12,231 bases of DNA. Origin: Acidobacteriota bacterium (lineage in GTDB: Bacteria; Acidobacteriota; Vicinamibacteria; Vicinamibacterales; CAVVIG01). Below, in pieces: positions 6,840 to 12,231 of this stretch. The DNA lies in contig QHWK01000004.1 in the NCBI GenBank assembly GCA_003223775.1, positions 1 to 12,231 on the forward strand. Direction: 5' to 3'. Each line of letters opens with the position of its first letter. The stretch's first letter is position 1. The notes beneath the pieces were generated by a model that was not told where the DNA came from, did not search any database, and worked only from the letters and a program-made list of their open reading frames with translations. The translations under genes and the position numbers were made by a program.

Positions 6840-6849
6840 CCCCGGTCAA
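6820..6849 (-). promoter_or_regulatory. sigma70-type promoter of the HlyD-ABC-TetR operon
   Basis: On the minus strand, -35 TTGACC (6849-6844), an 18-nt spacer, then -10 TATACA (6825-6820); the predicted start is near 6813, so the leader to ATG 6800 is only about a dozen nt. A second perfect dyad, TTGACC-CC-GGTCAA (6836-6849), covers the -35 box and is another candidate operator. AT-rich sequence here stands out from the GC-rich surroundings. Confidence 0.65.
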
Positions 6850-6885
6850 CCGAAATCGGCCGGCCGGGCCGCGGTGACGACGTAT

Positions 6886-6957
6886 AACGCAGAACCCGCA
6901 GAACCCGCAGAATCATCTTTGAAACGAATTGTCTGCGTGATCCGCGTGCTCTGCGTT
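6886..6957. repeat. 26-bp imperfect inverted repeat built from CGCAGA units
   Basis: Left arm 6886-6911 holds three CGCAGA units 9 bp apart. Right arm 6932-6957 is its inverse, matching at 21 of 26 positions, with a 20-nt AT-richer loop (6912-6931). It lies between the divergent efflux operon and the glycosyltransferase gene. No T-run follows on either strand, so it is not a typical terminator. Dispersed intergenic repeat or regulatory hairpin are both possible. Confidence 0.8.
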
Positions 6958-6978
6958 GATCGTCGTCCGCGCGCCGGC

Positions 6979-6987
6979 TGCTATGAT
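6979..6987 (+). promoter_or_regulatory. Extended -10 promoter of the GT-C gene
   Basis: TG-C-TATGAT: an extended -10 with TATGAT at 6982-6987, 9 nt before ATG 6997. There is no well-spaced -35; TTGATC at 6956-6961 is 20 nt away. The transcript would start about 3 nt before the ATG, so it would be essentially leaderless, consistent with the lack of any ribosome-binding site there. Confidence 0.45.
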
Positions 6988-6996
6988 GCGGCGCGC

Positions 6997-8460
6997 ATGG
7001 CGCACCCGGCGCGGGCGCGCGCGGGCGCGGCGCTCGTCTGCGCGCTCACGAGCCTTCTCCTCGGATGGTCGATCGGCTTCCGTGATCTCGCCGCCTACGT
7101 CGTCTTTTGGGCGCTCGGCGCGTCGGTCGGCGTCTCCGCGATGCGCATCGTCCGGCGCCTCTTCCCCTGGCGCGGGCTCGTGGACGCGATCGTCCGCGGC
7201 GCGTCGATCGCCTTCGCGCTGATCGTCGCCGCGGGGTTTCTTCTCGGCGTCACCGGCCTCATCGGACCGATCGCGTACCTGATCCTCGCGGCGGCCTGCG
7301 TCGCGGTGACGACACGTCTGCGGACGGCGACGCGTGCGCCGCAGGTGGTCGCCGATCCGCCACTGCACCTCGCGATCGTCCTCTGCGCGATGCTCGCGTT
7401 CGTCGTGGCGGTCGGCCTCGTGCAGTCGCCGCTGACGCTCTACGACAGCCTGAGCTACCACCTGTTGTTTCCGGCGCGCTGGCTGCAGGAGCACCGGCTG
7501 TCGATCGTTCCCACGCCCTTCAGCGACGAAGCGCAGGCGTACGCGCCGGCCAACGGCGAGCTGTTCTTCCTCTGGCTGATGGCGCCGTTTCACGGCGACC
7601 TCGCGGCGCGGATCGGCCAGCTGCCGTTCTACCTGCTGATTGCGGCGGCGCTGTACGCGCTGGCGCGGCGGCTCGGCGCGCCGCCGGCGCACGCCGCCTA
7701 CGTGCCGGCGTTCGCGCTTCTCTCGCGGCCGATCGTCGAGCAGGCGGTCGGCGCGGACGTCGATCTCGTCTGCTGGTCGATGCTCCTCACGGCGCTGTAT
7801 CTCGGCTTCGTCGCGATCGAATCGAACGACGCGGCGGAGTGGGCGTTGTGGGGCGTCGTCGTCGGACTCTATGCGGGGACGAAATATGTGTCCCTCGTGT
7901 ACGCGCCGGTGCTCGTCGCGCAGGCGGCGATCGGGATGAGGTGGCGGGGGGGACGCGCGACGCGCTCGCGCGCGATGCTCTGGGCGCTGCCCGGCCTGCT
8001 CGCGTTCGGCGCGCCGTGGTATCTCCGCAACTGGATCGTCGCCGGCAGCCCGATCTACCCGTCGTCGCTCACGATTGCGGGCGTCACGCTCGCCCCTGGC
8101 GCGTACACGCACGCCGCGATGAACCACTCCCTGTTCCACACCACCGATCCGCGGCTGCTGCCGGTGATGCTCGCGCACGCGTTCGGCACGCCGCTCATCC
8201 TCTTCTGGCTGCCGTCCGCGGCCATCGGCGGCTGGGCGATGGCGTCGGCGCGGCCGCGCCGCGAGGCATGGCTGCTGCTGGCTGCGCCGCTCGTGATGAT
8301 TCCGCTCTACTGGTTCGCGATCCCCGACAACGTGGACTCGCGCTTCATGCTGCCGATCGCGCTCCTCGCGCGCTGCCGTACTTCATGGGTGGCTGGCTCT
8401 CGCTGCAGGGCATCGTCTCGCGGGCGTTCCTCGCCGCCTTCGCCGCGCTCGCGCTCCTGA
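6997..8460 (+). CDS. GT-C membrane glycosyltransferase, N-terminal part (frameshifted)
   Basis: Polytopic membrane protein resembling ArnT/PMT-like (GT39/GT83-type) enzymes that transfer sugars from polyprenyl-phosphate donors outside the membrane. Many hydrophobic helices are visible (first at residues ~10-35). After the early helices comes LTLYD150SLSYHL, matching the acidic first-loop motif of GT-C enzymes, then PAREWLQ-like text (FPARWLQEHRL) and NGELFFLWLMAPF. Residues 1-458 are native, ending ...DSRFMLPIALLA. The frame then slips in the GCGCGC tract 8368-8373 and the last 29 codons to 8460 are out of frame. The continuation is the next entry; adding one base gives a 720-residue protein. 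Start: ATG 6997, just after an extended -10. Substrate unknown. Confidence 0.8.
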   Translation: MAHPARARAGAALVCALTSLLLGWSIGFRDLAAYVVFWALGASVGVSAMRIVRRLFPWRGLVDAIVRGASIAFALIVAAGFLLGVTGLIGPIAYLILAAACVAVTTRLRTATRAPQVVADPPLHLAIVLCAMLAFVVAVGLVQSPLTLYDSLSYHLLFPARWLQEHRLSIVPTPFSDEAQAYAPANGELFFLWLMAPFHGDLAARIGQLPFYLLIAAALYALARRLGAPPAHAAYVPAFALLSRPIVEQAVGADVDLVCWSMLLTALYLGFVAIESNDAAEWALWGVVVGLYAGTKYVSLVYAPVLVAQAAIGMRWRGGRATRSRAMLWALPGLLAFGAPWYLRNWIVAGSPIYPSSLTIAGVTLAPGAYTHAAMNHSLFHTTDPRLLPVMLAHAFGTPLILFWLPSAAIGGWAMASARPRREAWLLLAAPLVMIPLYWFAIPDNVDSRFMLPIALLARCRTSWVAGSRCRASSRGRSSPPSPRSRS

Positions 8461-9158
8461 CGGGATCGATCGCGTACGCCATCGTCGCGACGGGGCGGCG
8501 GGGAGTCGCGCTCGCGTGGCCGGCGCTCATCGCGATCGCGGCGATCGAATGCGCCGCGGCCACGATCGGCGCGGAGCGATGGTGCGCGCCGGGGCCCTGC
8601 GCGCTGCTCGCGGTGTCTCCCACGTTCATTCGCTCGACGACGATCGACGCCTGGGAGTGGAGCGCGGCGAACATCCACGGCGCGACGATCGCGTACACCG
8701 GCAACAACCTGCCCTATCCGCTCGCCGGCGATCACCTCACGAACCGCGTCGTCTACGTGAACATCGATCGACACGCCGACTGGCGCTTTCACGACTACGA
8801 CCGCGCGCACCGGCGCCGCCGCGACGATGCGCCGCCGGCGGCGGCGCTCGCGACGCCGTCCGGCGTCCTCGTGCCGATCGCCGGCCCGGCGCGCTGGCAC
8901 GTGGACGCCGTGCGGCCGCGCTACGAGCGGATGCAGGGCGATCGCGCGGCGTGGCTCGCGAACCTGCGCGCCTCGGGCGTCGATCGGCTGTTCGTGTCGG
9001 CGCTCTCGGCGTACGAGATCGACTACGTCGCGCACAACGACGGCGGTTTTCCGATCGAGGACGACTGGGCGCGCGCCGACCCGTCGACGTTCACGCTGAT
9101 CTACGAGAACCCGCAGATCCGGATCTACGCGGTCGGGCCCGGCGCGCAGACGCCGTGA
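8385..9158 (+). CDS. GT-C membrane glycosyltransferase, C-terminal part (frameshifted continuation)
   Basis: In the -1 frame the native text resumes at about 8370 as ALPYFMGGW. The first ATG available in this frame is 8385, which would give 257 residues. Two hydrophobic helices come first (AFLAAFAALALLTGSIAYAI and VALAWPALIAIAAIECAAA). They are followed by a soluble tail (IAYTGNNLPYPLAGDHL, then VDRLFVSALSAYEID and TLIYENPQIRIYAV), typical of the periplasmic C-terminal domain of such transferases. On its own it would not be an enzyme. The reading frame, composition and hydrophobic pattern make it the second half of the 6997 gene. The slip could be a one-base deletion in the cell, or a sequencing/assembly error. 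Confidence 0.78.
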   Translation: MGGWLSLQGIVSRAFLAAFAALALLTGSIAYAIVATGRRGVALAWPALIAIAAIECAAATIGAERWCAPGPCALLAVSPTFIRSTTIDAWEWSAANIHGATIAYTGNNLPYPLAGDHLTNRVVYVNIDRHADWRFHDYDRAHRRRRDDAPPAAALATPSGVLVPIAGPARWHVDAVRPRYERMQGDRAAWLANLRASGVDRLFVSALSAYEIDYVAHNDGGFPIEDDWARADPSTFTLIYENPQIRIYAVGPGAQTP

Positions 9159-9164
9159 TACGAT
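9156..9164 (+). promoter_or_regulatory. Possible extended -10 before the GT2 gene
   Basis: TG-A-TACGAT with TACGAT at 9159-9164; its TGA is also the stop of the GT-C gene. It lies 12 nt before the GTG start at 9177, and there is no ribosome-binding site in between. It could give the downstream genes their own start of transcription despite the frameshift upstream. Confidence 0.35.
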
Positions 9165-9176
9165 ACCCGTCTGCCA

Positions 9177-9917
9177 GTGAAACAGCCGCGGTCCCTTTCG
9201 GTCGTCATCCCGGCGTATTGCGAGCGCGACAACATCCTGCAGACGCTGGAGAACGTGACGCGCGCGCTCGAGGGCCTCGACCTCGCGCGCGAGATCCTCG
9301 TCGTCGACGACGGGAGCACGGACGGCACCGGCGAGCTCGTCCGGTCGAACCTCGCGCGCTTCCCCGGCGCGCGGCTGATCGTCCACGAGCGCAATCTCGG
9401 ATTCGGCGCGGCGTACCGCCGCGGCGTGGCGGAGGCCGCCCTCGACCATATCGTGATGGTGCACGGCGACAACGCGTGGGGCTGGCAGACGCTGCGGGAT
9501 TTCTTCAGCCGCGTCGGCGACGCGGACGTGATCATCGGCTATACGCGGCACATGACGCGATCGCGCACCTGGCGGCGCACGGCGATCTCGAAGCTGTTCA
9601 CGCTGATCCTCAACCTGATCACCGGCCGGCGGCTTCACTACTACAACGGGCTGCAGATTCATCGCGCGGCGGTGCTCAAGAGCCTGCGCATCGAGTCGAC
9701 CGGCTACGGCTTCCAGCCCGAGGTGCTCGTGAAGGGGCTGCGCCTCACGAAGACCTACGTGGAAGTGCCGATGGATCTGATCGAGCGGAAACACGGCGAG
9801 AGCAAGGCGTTCCGCGTGAAGAACTTCGTCGACGTGGCGCGGACGCTGCGGCTGCTCCGGACGCTCGAATCGGCATCGCTCCCCGACGCCGAGGCCGCGC
9901 GGGTCAGCGAACGATGA
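9177..9917 (+). CDS. Family 2 glycosyltransferase (DPM1-like)
   Basis: 246 residues, GT-A fold. VVIPAYCERDNI (residues 9-20) and VVDDGSTDGT (42-51) are the nucleotide-sugar-binding strands, with D44/D45. MVHGDN (94-99) holds the DxD-like metal site. YNGLQIHR, then GFQPEVLVKGLRL, then ERKHGESKAF (to ~212) follow the dolichol-phosphate-mannose synthase pattern. No transmembrane helix is present, so it probably works at the inner face of the membrane. It may load a sugar on polyprenyl phosphate for the GT-C enzyme next door; that pairing is known for this fold and is inferred here. Start: GTG 9177, 18 nt after the GT-C stop. Its stop overlaps the next start (ATGA at 9914-9917). Confidence 0.9.
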   Translation: MKQPRSLSVVIPAYCERDNILQTLENVTRALEGLDLAREILVVDDGSTDGTGELVRSNLARFPGARLIVHERNLGFGAAYRRGVAEAALDHIVMVHGDNAWGWQTLRDFFSRVGDADVIIGYTRHMTRSRTWRRTAISKLFTLILNLITGRRLHYYNGLQIHRAAVLKSLRIESTGYGFQPEVLVKGLRLTKTYVEVPMDLIERKHGESKAFRVKNFVDVARTLRLLRTLESASLPDAEAARVSER

Positions 9918-11422
9918 TCGATTCGCCGCCCGCCCCGTTCCGGCAGCAGCACAAGATCGTCCCGGTCTCGGCGCTTCCCGCGATTCGCGAGCGGCACCGC
10001 GGCGCGCGCATCGTGCTCTGCCACGGCGCGTTCGATCTCGTCCACATGGGCCACCTCATTCACTTCGACGAGGCGCGCTCGCTCGGCGATCTGCTGGTCG
10101 TGACGATCACCGCCGACGCGTACATCACGAAGAAGCGCTCGGTGTCGTTCGGCCAGGAGTACCGCGCGCGGCAGCTGGCGGCGCTGCAGGTCGTCGACTA
10201 CGTCTCGATCATCGACGAGCCGTCGGCCGTCACGCCGATCGAGGCGCTGCACCCGGACGTCTACGTCAAGGGCCCGGAGTACGCGAACCTCGTGCTCGAC
10301 AAGAGCGCCAACATCTTTCGCGAGAAGGCGATCGTCGAGTCGTACGGCGGCCAGATCCATTTCACGACCGGCGAGACCTTCTCGTCGACGAAGCTGTCGC
10401 ATTTCCTGCTCGCCTCGCCGGAGGCGGCGCAGGGCAATCCGCTGCTTCGCAACGACCGCGTCCTGTTCCGCGATCTGTCGAGCCTCGGGTTCGCGCTGGA
10501 CGATCTGAAGGGGTTCCTCGCCGCGGCCGCGAAGCTTCGGGTGTGCCTGCTGGGCGAGACGATCATCGACGAGTGGGTGGACGTCACCGTCACGAACCTT
10601 TCGATCAAGTCGCGATGCGTCGCGGGGCTCGAGACGGCGCGCAGCCGCCAGATCGGGGGCGCGGGCGTGATCGCGCTGCACCTCGCGGGCTTCGTCGAGC
10701 ACGTGCACTGCGTGACCAACGGCTTGTCGGAGCCGCTGCCGCCGAACGTGTCCGTGACGCGGCTGGCCGACGATCTCATCGTGAAGACGCGCTTTGTCGA
10801 TCGCGACAACGGCTACCGCCTGTTCGAGTCGAAGAGTCCAGACCTGCAGCGTGTCGACCGTGATCGGCTGCCGGACTTCGACGACTACGACGTCGTCCTC
10901 GTCGCCGACTTCGGGCACGGTCTGCTCGACGCGTCCGACATCAACGCGCGCATTGCGGGCCGCGCCCGCGCCTTCGTCAGCGCCATGGTGCAGGTGAACT
11001 CGTCGAACTACGGCTACAACCTCCCGACGAAGTACGCCGGCGCCGACTACTACAGCATCAACCGCACCGAAGCGGAGCTCTGCCTGCGCGAGCGGGGCCT
11101 GCCGCTGCCGTCGATCGTCGATCGCATGTTCTCGATGCTGCAGCCGAGGGCGCTGTCGGTGACCGACGGCGAGCACGGCGTCATAGTCCGCCGCGCCGAC
11201 GACGTCTTCGAGCTGCCGACGTTGAGCACGAGCGTCGTCGACACGATCGGCTGCGGCGACGCGTACTTCGCGCTCAGCAGCCTCGCCGCCGCCATCGGCT
11301 GCCCCATCCGCATCGTCGCGCTGGCCGGCAGCGTCGGCGCGGCCGCCGTGGCGCAGCGCCGCGGCAACGAGAGCCCGACGTCGGAGCAGGAGTTCCTCAC
11401 GATTGGAAAAATCGTCATCTAG
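9914..11422 (+). CDS. Bifunctional nucleotidyltransferase-PfkB sugar kinase (HldE-like, reversed domain order)
   Basis: 502 residues. Domain 1 (~30-165) is a cytidylyltransferase-fold domain: VLCHGAFDLVHMGHLIHF with the HxGH motif at 44-47, VYVKGPEY near 117-123, and SSTKL at 157-161. Domain 2 (~205-500) is a PfkB/ribokinase-type kinase: LLGETIIDEW (212-221), QIGGAGVIALHLAG (246-259), NRTE (383-386) and DTIGCGDAYFA (443-453) with the catalytic base D449. HldE has the same two activities with the kinase first, so this is the swapped arrangement. It probably phosphorylates a sugar phosphate and adds a nucleotide. The neighbouring GmhA-like SIS protein points to a heptose-type substrate (inference). 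GCGD replaces the usual GAGD. Translationally coupled to the GT2 gene by ATGA. Confidence 0.9.
   Translation: MIDSPPAPFRQQHKIVPVSALPAIRERHRGARIVLCHGAFDLVHMGHLIHFDEARSLGDLLVVTITADAYITKKRSVSFGQEYRARQLAALQVVDYVSIIDEPSAVTPIEALHPDVYVKGPEYANLVLDKSANIFREKAIVESYGGQIHFTTGETFSSTKLSHFLLASPEAAQGNPLLRNDRVLFRDLSSLGFALDDLKGFLAAAAKLRVCLLGETIIDEWVDVTVTNLSIKSRCVAGLETARSRQIGGAGVIALHLAGFVEHVHCVTNGLSEPLPPNVSVTRLADDLIVKTRFVDRDNGYRLFESKSPDLQRVDRDRLPDFDDYDVVLVADFGHGLLDASDINARIAGRARAFVSAMVQVNSSNYGYNLPTKYAGADYYSINRTEAELCLRERGLPLPSIVDRMFSMLQPRALSVTDGEHGVIVRRADDVFELPTLSTSVVDTIGCGDAYFALSSLAAAIGCPIRIVALAGSVGAAAVAQRRGNESPTSEQEFLTIGKIVI
11388..11392 (+). promoter_or_regulatory. Ribosome-binding site deciding the TTG start of the SIS gene
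   Basis: AGGAG 10 nt before TTG 11403, inside the end of the kinase gene. It is one of the few clear Shine-Dalgarno sequences in the window and favours TTG 11403 over the in-frame CTG at 11424. Confidence 0.5.
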
Positions 11423-12008
11423 CCTGGAAGCGTGGGCGGAGTACGTCGGCGCCGCGTCGGCCTGCGTCCGCGGCGTCGCCGTGACGCTCGCCGACGGGAC
11501 GCCGATCGAGGTCAGCGACGGCTTCGGCCGGTGGATTGCGCTCGCGCGCGAGGGACGGGACGCGGGCCACCGGATGCACTTCATCGGCAACGGCGCCAGC
11601 GCGATGATGGCGAGCCATTTCGCCGCCGACGCGTGCAAGAACGCGGGCCTCAGCGCGATGGCGTTCAACGACGCGTCGCTGCTCACCGCCATCGGCAACG
11701 ACATCTCGTTCGAGGAGATCTTCGCGCTGCCGCTCCGGCAGCTGGCGCGCCCGGGCGATCTCGTCGTCGCGATCAGCAGCTCCGGCAGCTCGCCGAACGT
11801 CGTGCGCGCGCTCGAGGTGGCGCGATCGCTGTCGGCGCGCATCGTGACCTTGTCCGGCAAGCGCCCCGACAATCCGGCGCGTTCGCTCGGCGATCTGAAC
11901 TTCTACGTCGCGGCGCACCGGTACGGCTGGGTCGAGTGCGCCCACCAGCTGATTCTTCACTACTGGCTGGATCAATTCCTGAACCTGCACGGCGGCGGTG
12001 CGCTGTGA
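11403..12008 (+). CDS. SIS-domain sugar-phosphate isomerase (GmhA-like)
   Basis: 201 residues, about the size of GmhA (sedoheptulose-7-phosphate isomerase). HFIGNGASAMMASHFAAD (59-76) matches the GmhA phosphate-binding loop and following helix. VAISSSGSSPNVV (122-134) is the second SIS serine loop. VECAHQLILHYWLD (177-190) corresponds to the C-terminal EvH helix with the catalytic His. Differences: GNGAS where GNGGS or GNGTS is usual, and D76 where GmhA has the catalytic Glu of HFAAEL. It may therefore use another sugar phosphate or only bind one. The TTG start lies inside the kinase gene (20-nt overlap) behind an AGGAG; the stop overlaps the next gene's GTG (GTGA). It is part of the heptose-like set with its neighbours. 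Confidence 0.87.
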   Translation: MEKSSSSLEAWAEYVGAASACVRGVAVTLADGTPIEVSDGFGRWIALAREGRDAGHRMHFIGNGASAMMASHFAADACKNAGLSAMAFNDASLLTAIGNDISFEEIFALPLRQLARPGDLVVAISSSGSSPNVVRALEVARSLSARIVTLSGKRPDNPARSLGDLNFYVAAHRYGWVECAHQLILHYWLDQFLNLHGGGAL

Positions 12009-12231
12009 GCGTCCTCGTCACCGGCGGCTGCGGCTACGTGGGCACCAAGCTGACCGACGCGCTCCTGAGCCGCACGCCGCACGACGTCACGGTGCTCGAC
12101 GCGCAGTGGTTCGGCAATCACCTCGCGCCGAATCCGCGCCTCACGGTCCTGAAGCACGACGTGCGCCGGATCGACGACGTCGATCTCTCGGCGTTCGACG
12201 CGATCGTGCACCTCGCGAACGTCGCGAACGA
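12005..12231 (+). CDS. NAD-dependent epimerase/dehydratase (extended SDR), 5' part only
   Basis: 75 codons are visible before the window ends. GTG 12005 overlaps the SIS stop (GTGA). The protein begins SVLVTGGCGYVGTKL, the Rossmann TGxxGxxG NAD-binding motif, then VTVLDAQWFGN with the Asp that selects NAD over NADP. It continues with FDAIVHLANVAN, equivalent to the HLAAxAN motif after beta-4. The position after SIS, kinase and nucleotidyltransferase suits an HldD-like or other nucleotide-sugar epimerase, but the catalytic YxxxK lies outside the window, so the exact reaction is open. Confidence 0.88.
   Translation, partial: MSVLVTGGCGYVGTKLTDALLSRTPHDVTVLDAQWFGNHLAPNPRLTVLKHDVRRIDDVDLSAFDAIVHLANVAN

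Noticed and set aside
6886..6957. Rho-independent terminator
   Set aside because: Imperfect stem with a 20-nt loop, no T-run on either strand, and it lies between divergent starts rather than after a gene.
6913..8178. 421-codon minus-strand ORF opposite the GT-C gene
   Set aside because: Arg/Glu/His-rich shadow with no recognisable motif.
8516..11422. 968-codon ORF ending with the kinase
   Set aside because: The part before 9914 is an Arg-rich shadow of the GT-C and GT2 genes; the real start is the ATG in the ATGA overlap.

Overview
The window is very GC-rich bacterial DNA with tightly packed genes and several stop/start overlaps. The gene families and base composition suggest a soil or sediment Acidobacteriota (Vicinamibacteria-like) genome, possibly metagenome-assembled. 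That assignment is inference; no rRNA or marker gene is present.

Layout. (1) 1-1911, minus: a TPR-repeat protein translationally coupled (ATGA overlap) to a CLC-type chloride channel/transporter that runs off the left edge. (2) 1983-3026, plus: an exported redoxin whose reading frame is interrupted by a single TGA exactly where the first catalytic cysteine of a thioredoxin-type CPYC motif should be. A compact hairpin follows at bacterial-SECIS distance and the frame then stays open to a DsbD-N-terminal-like domain with its own Cys pair. I read this as one 347-residue selenoprotein (U72-P-Y-C75). (3) 6849-2968, minus: a CecR/YbhGFSR-like efflux operon in the order HlyD-type membrane fusion protein, ABC ATPase, ABC-2 permease, TetR regulator. 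A clear sigma70-type promoter is overlapped by inverted repeats that fit a TetR operator. The permease is disrupted by an exact 157-bp tandem duplication (a +1 frame change) and also appears to lack most of its extracytoplasmic loop; this may be a real lesion or a misassembly. A perfect 6 x 7-bp repeat sits between the HlyD and ATPase genes. (4) 6997-12231, plus: a surface-glycan gene set comprising a GT-C membrane glycosyltransferase (one frameshift), a GT2 glycosyltransferase, a bifunctional nucleotidyltransferase-PfkB kinase with the domain order reversed relative to HldE, a GmhA-like SIS isomerase, and the start of an extended-SDR epimerase/dehydratase that runs off the right edge.

How the parts may work together. 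The right-hand cluster has the isomerase, kinase, nucleotidyltransferase and SDR activities of an ADP-heptose-type route, with two glycosyltransferases to use the product; no GmhB-type phosphatase is seen. The ABC operon looks like a self-regulated drug/xenobiotic exporter. The redoxin is probably a periplasmic selenothiol oxidoreductase. The most striking item is the TGA-containing redoxin. Next are the duplication/deletion scar in the permease and the permuted HldE-like enzyme.
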